From assembly GCA_007922195.1 (NCBI GenBank), contig ML681995.1:18438414-18502413 (forward strand): a DNA stretch of 64,000 bases, in the 5' to 3' direction. This stretch comes from Podocnemis expansa (taxonomy: Eukaryota; Chordata; Testudines; Podocnemididae). The translations under genes were made by a program, and so were the position numbers. Of this stretch, positions 9,652-20,432 are shown piece after piece (position 1 is the stretch's first letter; every line of letters begins with the position of its first letter). The notes below the pieces were generated by a model. The model searched no databases and was not told the DNA's origin. It worked only from the letters and a program-made list of their open reading frames with translations.

Positions 9652-10510
9652 GTAAGAACCCAGCTGGATATGAGACCCACTAGGAGAATGAGGCCACAGA
9701 CCATTTCTGTCAGACTGATCCCTCCACCCCACCAGGAAGACGAGTCTCTCTCTCTCCCTCGATCTCTCGGTTCTATTATCCCACCCACAGTTGCCACAAT
9801 TCTAGTGAACCAGATGGGAGCCGTCCTTGCCTAGGTTAGCTGCCTGAAAATGTCAACATCAGGGCAGGCAGCAAAACGGACAGCCTATTCTAACAGCACT
9901 GGTGGGTGACCTCAAGTCAGACTTCCCATCCAGTCAAAATCAAGGCTTCTCATTCACCATGCTGGATATCAAGAAGCCAAAACAAAAATATTCTCAGCCT
10001 CCCCCATGCCACCCCGGCCTACTCCATTTCTGTTTCTGACTCCCAGTCAGCCTCTAGGACTAGTAAAGAGATAAGTTACTAATTAGCTGCATTAGTATAG
10101 TTAAAAGACACTTGACATTGTTACCTCCAAGGTTCACATAGCCATCAGTGTTGCCTTTTGACCTCTTCATCAAACACAACAGTAATGATCAGGAAAACAG
10201 TGGGTTTCCCTTGCTAACCTCTACCCAGCTAGGAGCAAACGGCATTAGATAACTAACAACAATACTTATATCTAGCAAAGTTCTAAAGTCTATTCCTAAA
10301 ACATAACCCTCATCACCACTGTTTTTCTAAAATATGTCTTTAAAGGTCAGATTTGGCCCCTGGATTTGCAAAGTTGCTTGGCCTTTCCAGGTCTAGCATG
10401 ACGTCAGGGATGCAGCGAGAACTCTCCCCAGTATGCAGCGACCAACGGGCCTGGAAGGACACAAGCTCTGTAAACAGAATGACAAATGCATGTGTCTCTC
10501 TTCTTCCCAG
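9652..10510 (+). other. Intron 8 of the MROH-like gene, nothing recognised
   Basis: No repeat with clear ends and no coding similarity was seen in this 860 bp. Confidence 0.5.
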
Positions 10511-10605
10511 GGCTGAACCTCGATGACACCAATGAACTCTGGTCCAAAGAGTGGCACCTGGAGGAGTGTCACCTGCAGTACATTAACACGGCCAGAGTGG
10601 GACAG
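10511..10605 (+). pseudogene. MROH-like exon 9
   Basis: The acceptor CTTCTTCCCAG ends at 10510 and the donor GACAG|GTAAGG begins at 10606. It reads LNLDDTNELWSKEWHLEE and ends YINTARVGQ. The W-K/D-W-H pattern and NTARVG are family hallmarks. The phase is correct on both sides. Confidence 0.88.
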
Positions 10606-10789
10606 GTAAGGCCACTGCCAGCGTATTACAAGCTCCAGCAGTGGGGATGGCTGGGTTCCTTACAGAGATTGCCTCTTGGAGATAGCACAAAAGCCTGCTT
10701 CTTATTTCCCACTCGGAGTTCCTCCTTTAGCCCCAGCTGGGGAGGCTGATATGGAGGATGCCAGGTTAGAACCTTCCTAGATGCTAATT

Positions 10790-10998
10790 TCCAAAGGGGC
10801 AGCCGTGTTGGTTTAGTTCAGCAAAAGAAGCAAGGAGTCCTGTGGCACTTAAAGACTAACAGATTTATTTAGTGCATGAGCTTTTGTGGGAGAAAACTGT
10901 CTGATGAAGTGGGATTTTCTCCCATGAAAGCTCATGCGCTAAATAAATCTGTTAGTCTTTAAGTGCCACAGGACTCCTTGCTTCTTTTGCTATTCGTT
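10790..10998 (+). mobile_element. Penelope-like fold-back repeat with hammerhead-like core (copy A)
   Basis: Arms 10822-10885 and 10926-10989 are inverted repeats of 64 bp with only two mismatches. The loop holds CTGATGA (10901-10907), a stem GTGGGA/TCCCAT and GAAA (10926-10929), the order found in hammerhead ribozymes. The flank CTAATTTCCAAAGGGGCAGCC is the usual right-hand end of this family, inverted. It lies in intron 9. The Penelope assignment is inference from known hammerhead motifs in that class. Confidence 0.75.
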
Positions 10999-12152
10999 GT
11001 TTTTCTTGTATCTGACATGGATTCATTGTTATGTGGCTTAAGGAGAGTCCCTGGAGGTAGGGGTGTAACACAATGTACAATTATGGCTCCAAGTGTCCCT
11101 CTACTGAGACCCAAGTGTCTTAGAGGAGAACCTGGCTCAACAAGTCATATTGCCTGACAGACTTTTTTTAGATTCCCTGCTCCCTAGAGAAGCATGGAAA
11201 GCAGCTGGGCTTTTCCTGGTCCCATCCCTAGTCAGGAAGTAGGATGCCCCAGCCAGGAATTTGTTAGGGGACTACGTTGTCTCCCAAACCTCCATGGATC
11301 ACATGTGCTCACATTTCCACACCCGACCACAACGTGGCAAAGTATCTAGACCTCAGCTACTGTTTGAAAGAAGCCCATTGTCACTCATCTAAGAAGCTGC
11401 CCCCTTATTTTGGCCTCACAGACAGACTTTGGGCCACAAGGAGCCACATGGGAACAAGTCCATACCAGCCTCCTGTGTGTAATCAGTCCCAGGCAGTAGT
11501 GTGCTCCCTAGTCGCTCAGGGAATGTTCCCACAGTGAGCACCTTCAGCCTCCAGAGACCACATGGGAACTGCCATCCTCCAGGGTTCAGGACCCTTCTCT
11601 CATAACTGCAGGCTCATGTACGCCAGTCCGTCAGTTTCACAAAGAAACTGATATGCATCATGTTTGCTCTCAGTCACTCTTTCACACCTACACATCCTCT
11701 TTCTCCAAAATCCACACTGCTTTCGAAATGGGGGTAAATGAGATCTATCGCATTCCCTTTGTCCAAAAAATAGGTTATCTTTGCAACCTAGAAGACTGGT
11801 TTGGTCTGTAACTTTCTACTTTTGTAAAGGGTCCCCTATCATGTCTGTGAGCTGGAAATCCATGTCCCTGCTCACACACCCAGAGCTATACTTCCAGCCC
11901 GTCTTGACCCCCAAACTAAATTACCCTCCTAATAGAGCCACTAGAGCCTTTAGATCTCTCTGTGCCAGCCAACTGTTAATAAAGACGCATCTCTGAGCCT
12001 TGGGGTGCTGGAGGCTCCATAGGAACAAGGTCTTTGGCTGCAGCAGCTCTCTCCCCCTCCCCTTGACACTCAAGGGCATTGCTGTTCTGGTCCCCCTATT
12101 GGGAGCCTAACTTTGCGCAATTAGCTGAAGGTTCTTCTTCTGTGGTTTTTAG
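10999..12152 (+). other. Intron 9 remainder, nothing recognised
   Basis: Between the fold-back repeat and exon 10 I see no other mobile element with definable ends and no coding similarity. Confidence 0.5.
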
Positions 12153-12305
12153 ATGTTTGGATGATTCTTCTCAAAGGAGCAGAGAGGTTGGTTCCTCCAC
12201 GTAGCGGTACTGGCCATCAACAACAACCTGAAGCACGTCACCCAGGCTGGCCTACTCCTAACTTATGGCTTGTTTGGGATAGCCAACTGGCTAATGGGGA
12301 GCGAG
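12153..12305 (+). pseudogene. MROH-like exon 10 with an in-frame TGA
   Basis: The acceptor TGGTTTTTAG ends at 12152 and the donor GCGAG|GTGAGC begins at 12306. The first codons are MFG and then TGA at 12162-12164. The expected residue is Arg or Lys, so a CGA-to-TGA change is likely. The remainder is a good match: FFSKEQRGWFLHVAVLAI, then QAGLLLTYGLFGIANWLMG. This is the clearest sign that the gene cannot make a full protein. Confidence 0.85.
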
Positions 12306-12995
12306 GTGAGCTACTGGATTTGACTAAGGAGATGGGGCCAGGGCCCAGGGTCATTCCCCCAGAGAGTGTGGAAAGTGACTCCCATCCAATCACCATTTGC
12401 TGGCCAGAGAAAGAAGCCTGATGGGAAAGGAGAGTCAGAGCAGGGCCCACTGGGAAGGGCAATATATTCACCTCCATAAGCAGGAGGGAGCCAGCCTATA
12501 ACCTGAGCAGCCCTAACCCAGGACTGTAGTGAGGCAAATTAATTACAAGCCTGCCTTCAGGGGGCACATATGTCCTTAGTACAAGCCAGCACTGATCATC
12601 AGAAGGGCAGGAGAGTCCCCTAAGTGTCCTCTGCCAGTTTCTCCTGCCCCACAGGGCCTCACCCCTTCCCCTGGCTCAGTGTCCATGTCCCCAGAGTCCA
12701 TGTCTCTGCAGCTGCAGAATCAGTCCCTTGGGTGACTTGGAGAAAGGTCTCAATCTCCAAATATCCCACTTCACTGCCACCACAGCCCCACCCTCCTGAT
12801 GCTGGAGCTGATTTCCAGCCCTACCTGGGTGGGGTGAAGGTTTTGGAGAACTTAAGCTGTGTGCAGTTAGGAGCTGGAGCCGTGTCTGGGGCACAGAGCG
12901 GGAGGTGAGCAGGACCTCACCCTGCAATGGAGGGAGACGGGTTCTGGAGGTCACTAGAGAGGACAACGAGACTCCATGGCAGGACTCAGGAGGCT

Positions 12996-15900
12996 GAATC
13001 ATAGAATCATAGGGTTGGAAGGGACCCCACGAGGTCATCTAGTCCAACCCCCTGCCAAAAAAAGCAGGACCACTCCCATTAGATCATCCCAGTCAGGGTT
13101 TTGTCCAGCTGGGACTTGAACACCTCCAGAGATGGAGATTCCACCACCTCCCTAGGCAACTTATTCCAATGCTTCACCACTCGCCTAGTAAGGAAGTTTT
13201 TCCTAATATCCAGCCTGGACCGCCCCAGCTGTAACTTGAAGCCATTGCTTCTCGTTCTGCCCTCTGTTACTACCGAGAACAGTCGAGCTCCCTCCTCCTT
13301 GGAGCAACCCTTCAAGTAGTTGAAGGTTGCTATCAAATCCCCCCTCAGTCTTCTCTTCTGCAGGCTAAATAAGCCTAGTTCCTTCAGTCTTTCTTCATAG
13401 GGCTTGTGCTCCAGCCCTTTGATCATTTTGGTTGCCCTCCTCTGGACTCTCTCTAATTTGTCCATGTCCTTTTTGTAGTGGGGAGCCCAAAACTGGACAC
13501 AGTATTCCAGATGTGGCCTCACTAGTGCAGAATAGAGGGGAATGATCACATCCCTCGATCTGCTGGTAACACTTCTTCTGATGCAGCCCAGTATGCCATT
13601 GGCCTTTTTGGCAGCAAGAGCACACTGCTGACTCATATCCAGCTTCCCATCCACCATGACTCCCAGGTCCTTTTCTCCAGTGCTGCTATTTAGCTGATCA
13701 CTCCCCAGCCTGTAGCAGTACATGGGGTTTTTTCGTCCCAAGTGCAGGATTTTACACTTATCCTTGTTGAACCTCATGAGATTCCTCTTGGCCCACTGCT
13801 CCAGTTTGTCTAGGTCTCCCTGAATCCTGTCTCTGCCCTCTAGGGTGTCTACCATTCCCCCCAGTTTGGTATCATCTGCAAACTTACTAAGTGTGCAATC
13901 TATCCCATCATCCAGATCATTAATGAAAACATTGAACAGAACTGGCCCCAGGACCGACCCCTGGGGCACACCACTTGTTACTGCCTGCCAACTTGACATG
14001 GAGCCATTGATTCCTACACGCTGAAACCGTTGTTCTAGCCAGTTTTCTATCCACCTTACAGTCCATGCATCTAATCCATACTTCCTTAATTTGCCAATGA
14101 GAATGCTGTGGGAAACCGTATCAAAAGCCTTGCTAAAGTCAAGGTATATCACATCAACGGCTCTTCCCGCATCCACAAATCCAGTCATCTTATCATAGAA
14201 GGAGATGAGGTTGGTCAGGCATGATTTACCCTTGGTAAATCCATGCTGACTGTTCCTGATTACTCTACGTTCCTCCAAGTGTTTCAGGATGGATTCTTTG
14301 AGAAGCTGCTCCATGATTTTTCCAGGGATTGAGGTGAGGCTGACAGGTCTGTAATTCCCTGGATCCTCCTTTTTGCCTTTCTTGAAGATAGGTACTATAT
14401 TTGCTTTTTTCCAGTCCTCTGGCACCTCCCCCGTTCGCCACGAGTCTTCAAAGATAATGGCCAACGGTACTGCTATCTCATCAGCCAGCTCCCTCAGCAC
14501 CCTCGGATGCAGTTCATCCGGCCCCATGGACTTGTGCACATCTAGTTTCTTTAAGCAGTCCCTAACCTGACCTTCTGTCACCAAGGGCCTCTCTTCTTCT
14601 CCCCAGTCCCCCATACCTAGTGTAGTGGGCTGGGAGCTGACCTTGCTTGTGAAAACTGAAGTAAAAAAAGCATTGAGCACTTCAGCTTTTTCCTCATCCT
14701 CTGTCACGAGGATGCCTGCCCCATTCAGTAAGGGACCTACACCCTCCCTGATCCTCTTCTTGTTATTGATATACTTGTAGAACCCCTTCCTGTTATCCTT
14801 CACATCCCTTGCTAGTCGCAACTCCATTTGTCCTTTGGCCTTTCTGATTTTATCCCTGCAGTCCCGAGCAATGTCTTTATATGCCTCCTTAGTCATCTGT
14901 CCTAGCTTCCACTTCCTGTAAGCGTCCTTTTTATGCTTCAGCTCAGTGCAGAGCTCTCTGTTAAGCCACAGTGGGTGCCTTCCACATTTGCTGTGCTTTC
15001 TCCTTATCGGAATTGTATCTTCCTGTGCCCTTAGCAGGGTTTCTTTAAAATGCACCCAACTCTCTTGGACACCTTTCCCCTTCAGATCAGCCTCCCAAGG
15101 GATCCTGCCCATCAGTTCCCTGAGGGAGACAAAATCTGCTTTTCTGAAGTCTAGGGTTTGTGTTTTGCTTCTTTCCTTCTTTCCTTTAATCATCAACTTG
15201 AACTCAATCATTTCATGGTCACTGCTACCCAGGCTGCCATTGACCTCTACTTCCCTGATAAATTCTTCTCTATTTGTGAGCAGCAGATCGAGAGGCGCAA
15301 GGCCCCTCGTTGGTTGCTCCAGCATTTGTACCAGGAAGTTGTCCTCAACACTCTCCAGAAACTTCCTGGATTGCCTGTGCACTGCTGTATTGGCCTTCCA
15401 GCAGATGTCAGGGTAATTGAAGTCCCCCATGAGAACCAGGGCCTGTGCTCTAGAAACTTCTGTTAGTTGTACACAGAATGCTTCATCCACTTCCTCCTTC
15501 TGATCTGGTGGTCTGTAGCAGACACCTACCACAACATCCCCCTTGTTGCTCTCCCCTCTAAACTTAACCCACAGACTTTCAACTGGCTTGTTTCCACTTT
15601 CATAATGAAGCTCTGAGCAGTCATAGAGCTCCTTTACATATAGTGCTACTCCTCCCCCTTTCCTTCCCTGCCTGTCCTTCCTGAACAGTCTATACCCATC
15701 TATTGCAGAGCTCCAGTCATGCAAACTATTCCACCACGTCTCTGTTATCCCAATCATGTCATAGTTCTTTGTCTGCGCTAGTGCTACCAATTCCTCCTGC
15801 TTGTTTCCCAGGCTCCTTGCATTTGTGTATAGGCACCTAAGATACCCAGCTGATTGTCCTACTTTCCCATTTTGACATTCAATTCTATTGTATCTACCTC

Positions 15901-16250
15901 CCTGGATTTTCTTTTGGTGTTGACCTCCCCCACCTGCCTCAGGCATTAGGGCTTCATTAGAGCATCTAAGAAAGTTATTTGATTCCCCCCGCATGTTCCA
16001 ATTATCCTCTCTTCTATCCCTGGAGTTACAGTCCCGGCACCCCCCAAGTTCCATCCCATCCCCCTGGTCTCCCACATAGTCACTTACCTGTGGGCATTGG
16101 TCTCCTTCCCCCTTCAGACCTAGTTTAAAGCCCTCCTCACTAGGTCAGCCAGTCTGCGTCCAAATACGCTCTTCCCCTTCCTCGAAAGATGGAGTCCATC
16201 TCTGCCTAGCAGTCCTTCTTCCTGAAACAGCAACCCATGGTCGAGGAAGC
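12996..16250 (-). mobile_element. CR1 LINE, 5'-truncated, with long open ORF2
   Basis: The left boundary is the CR1 3' tail, with tandem ATTCTATG-type octamers on the minus strand followed inward by the conserved AGATGACCTCGTGGGGTC-type tail. ORF2 fills 13079-16075. About 175 bp of upstream CR1 leader remains before similarity is lost near 16250, and ORF1 is absent. It lies antisense in the last intron of the MROH-like gene. No target duplication was found, as is usual for CR1. Confidence 0.93.
13079..16075 (-). CDS. CR1 ORF2: AP endonuclease and reverse transcriptase, apparently intact
   Basis: About 998 codons without a stop. The listed first codon is GTG; the first in-frame ATG is seven codons later (16054), giving 991 residues. 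An apurinic-like endonuclease spans residues 80-300, with TETWW, GDFNYPD and SSDHEMI. The reverse transcriptase spans about 515-790, with [31 protein letters not shown] and the catalytic FADDTKL near residue 732. The C-terminal region carries [12 protein letters not shown] and [10 protein letters not shown]. The length matches full CR1 ORF2. The protein nicks target DNA and primes reverse transcription of its own RNA. The openness points to recent insertion, although this copy lacks ORF1 and most of its 5' region and so probably cannot move itself. Confidence 0.93.
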   Translation of the reverse strand: MGDQGDGMELGGCRDCNSRDRREDNWNMRGESNNFLRCSNEALMPEAGGGGQHQKKIQGGRYNRIECQNGKVGQSAGYLRCLYTNARSLGNKQEELVALAQTKNYDMIGITETWWNSLHDWSSAIDGYRLFRKDRQGRKGGGVALYVKELYDCSELHYESGNKPVESLWVKFRGESNKGDVVVGVCYRPPDQKEEVDEAFCVQLTEVSRAQALVLMGDFNYPDICWKANTAVHRQSRKFLESVEDNFLVQMLEQPTRGLAPLDLLLTNREEFIREVEVNGSLGSSDHEMIEFKLMIKGKKERSKTQTLDFRKADFVSLRELMGRIPWEADLKGKGVQESWVHFKETLLRAQEDTIPIRRKHSKCGRHPLWLNRELCTELKHKKDAYRKWKLGQMTKEAYKDIARDCRDKIRKAKGQMELRLARDVKDNRKGFYKYINNKKRIREGVGPLLNGAGILVTEDEEKAEVLNAFFTSVFTSKVSSQPTTLGMGDWGEEERPLVTEGQVRDCLKKLDVHKSMGPDELHPRVLRELADEIAVPLAIIFEDSWRTGEVPEDWKKANIVPIFKKGKKEDPGNYRPVSLTSIPGKIMEQLLKESILKHLEERRVIRNSQHGFTKGKSCLTNLISFYDKMTGFVDAGRAVDVIYLDFSKAFDTVSHSILIGKLRKYGLDAWTVRWIENWLEQRFQRVGINGSMSSWQAVTSGVPQGSVLGPVLFNVFINDLDDGIDCTLSKFADDTKLGGMVDTLEGRDRIQGDLDKLEQWAKRNLMRFNKDKCKILHLGRKNPMYCYRLGSDQLNSSTGEKDLGVMVDGKLDMSQQCALAAKKANGILGCIRRSVTSRSRDVIIPLYSALVRPHLEYCVQFWAPHYKKDMDKLERVQRRATKMIKGLEHKPYEERLKELGLFSLQKRRLRGDLIATFNYLKGCSKEEGARLFSVVTEGRTRSNGFKLQLGRSRLDIRKNFLTRRVVKHWNKLPREVVESPSLEVFKSQLDKTLTGMI

Positions 16251-16379
16251 CATTCCTCCAACATGGGTGGGGACTGGGCAGAGATGCTCCTGATTCCAGG
16301 TGCCATTAATCACCACCTACCCAGGACCCCGATTCAGAGGGGGCACCTGAGTCTCTGACAGGGTCTTCTTCCCTTGCAG

Positions 16380-16484
16380 ACGGAGCATGGCAAGGCAAAA
16401 GTGATGCACCCGCTCTACCTCGTCTGGGTCCTCTACCAGGTGCCCAAGGAGCTGAAGGATGTGTTTGGCATCCAAGGCCATTGA
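16380..16484 (+). pseudogene. MROH-like terminal exon 11
   Basis: The acceptor TTCCCTTGCAG ends at 16379. The exon is in phase with exon 10 and reads TEHGKAKVMHPLYLVWVL and then YQVPKELKDVFGIQGH before TGA at 16482-16484. It lies beyond the CR1 insertion. No polyadenylation signal was identified with confidence. Confidence 0.7.
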
Positions 16485-16521
16485 AGCTCCCTCTCAGTTA
16501 CTTACACTCCCTGCTGCAGGT

Positions 16522-17004
16522 CAGGGGCGTCACTGGTGCTGAATACCCAGGGCACGTGCCCCGAATCCCAGCGCTGGTGCGCCATATCTGGCAGGGCCAC
16601 CCCCTCCTGGTCTCCAGCCCAATTGGGCCGGAGATCCAGGGCCCAGCCACCGGCGCCCATGGCAGCCCCATCCCTGGCCAGGGATCTGGGGCCTGACCGC
16701 GGCAGAGAATCCGGGGCCCGGCTGCCCACAGTGGCAGCGGCCCCGTCCCCGGCCGGGGTTGTGGGACCCAGCCGCCTGCAGCCGCTTCCAGCCCCAGCCG
16801 CAGCCAGGGATGTGGGGCCCGTCCACCAATGGCCGCTTCCATCCCTGTCCCCGGCTGGGGATGCAAGGCCTAGCCATCTGCAGCAGCTTCCGGCCCTGTC
16901 TGTCACCAGGGGGCAGGGCCTGCAGGCTTGGGGTGGGGCCGGAGAGCCAGGGGCAGGGCCTGGGCCAGTGCCCCGGGTCCCTCCCCAGGGCAGCGATACC
17001 CCTG
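16522..17004 (+). mobile_element. hAT-type non-autonomous element (GC-rich family, copy 2)
   Basis: The ends CAGGGGCGTC and GATACCCCTG are flanked by a perfect 8-bp duplication CTGCAGGT (16514-16521 and 17005-17012). It is GC-rich with internal short repeats and no coding potential. It begins 38 bp after the stop codon of the MROH-like gene and is in the opposite orientation to the copy at 2385-2724. Confidence 0.85.
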
Positions 17005-17574
17005 CTGCAGGTACTACTCAGTCTCATGTGAAGGGGGCCTACCTGAGGGGAAATGGATCCCTCTGGGACTGACACAGACTCTCTCCACTCTCTGTGGGGC
17101 AGGGGCCATCTCTCTGTTCCAAACGGCTTCTTCCTCTAGAGCATGAACTCCCCCCAGCCTCCCACCCCCACCATTCTCCTCTTCCTTTCCCTTGGCCTTT
17201 CCGCCATCCCATTCCCCCTACTCCTAGGTTGAACTCTGCTGCCCGAAAGGGTGAGGAAGGGCCCTTTTGTCAGCCCCACTGCCCTAGTCTTACCTGCTGC
17301 CTTTTATTCTCCCCTTGGCCCTTCTAAGGGTCTGTGAGTGTGAATGGAATGGGAATATACTCCACTTCTCTCTTTCAGGTTCTGAGCTCTATCACAGCCC
17401 TCAGATGGATGCAGCCTGAATCTGAGCCACCTCAGGGAACAGTGAGGATATCCAACTCACCCAGTCCAACACAGCAGTGCTGGGTCCCAAAGCGGCTTAG
17501 GTGGGAGGATCCCACCCACAGGGGAAGGTAAAATACATTTACTCCCTTGGACTAACCCATGGGTTTTGGTCACT

Positions 17575-19530
17575 CGGTCTCAATGCCATGAAAACCAGAG
17601 CAGCCGTGTGGACTTTGGGTGCACGGCCCTACTGCCCTGTGAAAACAGCTGCTCTCCATGGACTATGGCCAGAGGACTGACTATGATATGAATCTGAGCT
17701 TCCTCCACTGTCTCCAGAGGCTAAGATTTGCTGTGCTGCAAAACTGGGCCCTGCACCCACACAGAGTCTGGTAAGTCAGCCACGCTGTCCTGCAAAACAG
17801 AGTGTGGATCATCCTTATAAAACGCGACCAGTATGGCTTGCTGCTTTGTGGGACCAGCATCCCCCTCCCGACTCCAGTCCTACAAAATCATGTGATCCTC
17901 CAAGGACACCAGCCATGAGGCCTTGCAACAGTGTAAAATTGCCCCCTCCTCCCATGCACTCCAGCCATTAGGAATTTTGCCTTGTGAAACTGGGGGTGTG
18001 GTGGGCATGGACTTGCCTATTAGGCCTTGCTGCCCTGAAAAACCCAAGCTGCCCCCAGTGGACTCCAGCCAACAGGTATTTCTGTCTTCCGAAATTGGGG
18101 TGAGGTCCCATCTCATGGACTGCAGATAAAAGGCCTGACTATGCTGCATAACAGCCCCCCTCACCAGTGCTCTGGGACCAAGACTCTGGGATTGGACTCA
18201 TAACATCTACTAAACTTCCACCAAGGCTTACTGCTCTGAGAACACGTCTTCCTTCCATGGACTCCACTTCTAGGGATTGCTGCCATTAAAAATCAGAGGC
18301 AGACTCCCCATGAACTCTGCCACAAGGCCTTGCTGACCTGAAAACTCAAGAGCCCCCCTCCAATGGACTCTGGCTTTTGCTACCCTGTGAAATTTTGAGT
18401 TCCTCACTAAGTACTCCACAATGTGGCCTTGCTCCCATGTTGAACTGTGTGTGTGGGGGGGGTCTCTCCCATGGACTGTAGCCACTAGACCTTGCAGTGT
18501 TGTGCAATTGGGGGTCCCCTCATGGAATTCAGCTAATAAGTCTTTTGGCACTGTTAAAAGGGTTGCTCCATGGACTCCAGTGAATAGGACTTCTTGCATC
18601 ATGAAACTGGAGAGCCATGGACCATGGAATTGGATAGTAGGTCTTACTGCTCAGAAAATCTGAACGCCCCCCTCATGCAGGGACTTTTTGCCACCATGTC
18701 TTGCTGTTCTGTGAAGTCAGCATGCACACAACTGGAGGATGGCCACTGTACCTTTCTGCCCTGTGAAACTGGTATCCTCCCCATAGAATGTGGCCATCAG
18801 ACCTCTCTTCCTGGCTCTGCACTCTGGCCACCATGCCCTGCAACTCTGGAGAATCGGGATGCTTCTCTCACTCCATGGACTCTGTCCACTAGGTCTTGCT
18901 GCCCTGGAAAATGCCTCCTGCTGCCTGCAAAAGGGGGTCCCTTCTGTGGAGCCTACCCAGTACGCTTCACTGCCATGGGAAATCAGGAGCCCTCTTCCAA
19001 TAGACTCTGGCCACTTGATCTTGCTGCACTGGGAAACTGGGGGCTTCCGGCCACGGACTCCAGCCACAAGACTTTTCAGTGCTCTTTGAAATCCGTGGGG
19101 CCCTCGGAGTTAGGCTGTTGGGCCCTGCTGCCCTGCAGAACCTTAAGTCACCGCATGGACTCTAGTCACGGGGGGGCCTGCAAAGTTGGGGGCCACCCTC
19201 CCATGTACTCTGTAGATTAGTTCTTGCTACTGTGTGAAAAGGGAGTCCCTCCCTTGGACTCCAGCCACTAGACTTTGTGGCCTGTGTAACTGGGGCCCCC
19301 ATGGACTTGAGCCTCTAACTCTTGCTGCACTGCAAAATTAGGGGGCTGCTTCCCATGGCATCGGGCTAGTGCATCTTGCTGCAAAGCTAAACTTGGAGTA
19401 TGGGCAGCTTCCCATGGACTCTGGACACTGTGACTTGTGCCTTGTGGATTCTGGGGTTTCTCTCAAGCACTCAGGCTAATAGGCCTTGCTGCACTTTTTA
19501 AACCAGCCCCCCTGCCAATGGACTCTGACA
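17575..19530 (+). repeat. Degenerate tandem array, about 54 bp period
   Basis: A unit close to CATGGACTCCAGCCA, then TAGGCCTTGCTGCCCTG, then AAACTGGGGG recurs about every 48-58 bp for nearly 2 kb, so roughly 35 units. Neighbouring units differ at many positions, so the array is old. Chance open frames inside it (for example 18594-19220) are not genes. Confidence 0.85.
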
Positions 19531-19979
19531 TGTAAACTTTCCCGCTCTGTCAATTCAGTGGGCAAAAGGCAGGGTCCATGGAGGGACAGGGCTCACCTGC
19601 CAGCCCCAAGGAAGGGGTCATACAAGCCCATAAAAAGGTCACCAAGCCAGGAAGGGTAGGCTGAGTTGAAGACATGCTGAGGAAGTGCCCTGAGAGAGCT
19701 GAAGGCCTTTTTGATGTAGCACACATTTCTGGACTTCTAGTGTGAGAGGCGCAGAGCCCAGAAAGGGTGGCCACATGGCTGAAGTCTGAATGGCCAGCTG
19801 CAAAACTTCCCCAGTGTTAGATCTACTACCAGTTGGGGTGCTAGGCCAGTGGGAAAGCAGTGACGACACTTCCATGAACTGCTAGTGGCAATGATTCTGT
19901 TCAGTGGGCATTGATGACTTTCGCAAATGTCTCAAAAGGCACACTCCCCACAAGGCCACTCCCCTCAGAGCAATCTGAG

Positions 19980-20400
19980 TACTGATGAAAGAACTATTCG
20001 CTCACTTGGGCTTACCCAAAGAGTTAGATTTTGACTGGGGCTCCCACTTCCTCAGGAACAGAAGCAAACAGATTTGTGCGGTGTTTAACATCCAATATAA
20101 TCTTCAGGTGGCTTGCTACTTTCAAAGTTTCGGAATGGTGGAGCATGTGACTAGAACACTAGAAACTGCCTCAACAAAGATTATGAAACCAAGTGGAAAA
20201 GACTGGGACTGCAAGTTACTGTTTATGCAGAGGGCAGTGTGATTGTCTTCAACTTCTCATGACTATTCATTCCTTGAGGCTTTGATGGGACAGAGGTGGT
20301 GCAATCGATTGGAGGTGGTGTACCCCTACAAAAGATTAAGCTCAAAGCGTGCATGGTTTCATACGTACAAAAATTGCCAACTACCACTGCTGTAGTTGTG
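19980..20400 (+). pseudogene. Integrase relic of an LTR retroelement or endogenous retrovirus
   Basis: The open stretch 19985-20242 reads GLPKELDFDWGSHF and later QSFGMVEHVTRTL, a decayed integrase core in which the second catalytic Asp context and the Glu of the E helix can be recognised. The upstream pol and the LTRs were not found. It is interrupted downstream by a Harbinger-like element at 20433. Class assignment (retrovirus or gypsy) is uncertain. Confidence 0.65.
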
Positions 20401-20432
20401 CAGCAGGAAGTAACGTGAAGCCTAAAGACAAA

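Larger units (their letters stand above)
396..16484 (+). pseudogene. Maestro HEAT-like repeat (MROH) family gene, broken, 11 recognisable exons
   Basis: Eleven exons with consensus splice sites read through on the + strand, for roughly 540 residues. The start is ATG 397-399 and the stop is TGA 16482-16484. Diagnostic family stretches are visible: LPEFD (exon 7), LGHQVAEL (exon 8), ELWSKEWH and NTARVG (exon 9), and QAGLLLTYGLFG with LMG (exon 10). These match the HEAT-repeat core of MROH proteins, helical-repeat proteins whose molecular role is largely unknown. The gene is broken in three clear places: exon 3 has 122 nt, which shifts the frame; exon 5 ends in TAG; and exon 10 has an in-frame TGA as its fourth codon. 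The exon 7 to 8 phase also fails with the simplest donor. MROH genes form multi-copy families, so this is probably a decayed duplicate. The large introns hold a gypsy element and a CR1. I am confident of the family and fairly confident of the decay; no paralogue number can be assigned. Confidence 0.8.

Noticed and set aside
10861..10990. A complete self-cleaving hammerhead in the fold-back of intron 9
   Set aside because: The core order is right, but the bases between the cleavage position and CTGATGA do not form stem I, so I claim only a hammerhead-like core.
16498..17075. Several overlapping frames of 120-181 residues on both strands
   Set aside because: All lie in the GC-rich hAT element at 16522-17004 and are open only because of its composition.
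17380..17470. An extra MROH-like exon after the stop codon
   Set aside because: An acceptor-like CTTTCAG is present, but the translation shows no family motif.
18594..19220. 208-residue open frame
   Set aside because: It lies within the degenerate 54-bp tandem array, and its peptide repeats follow the DNA repeat.
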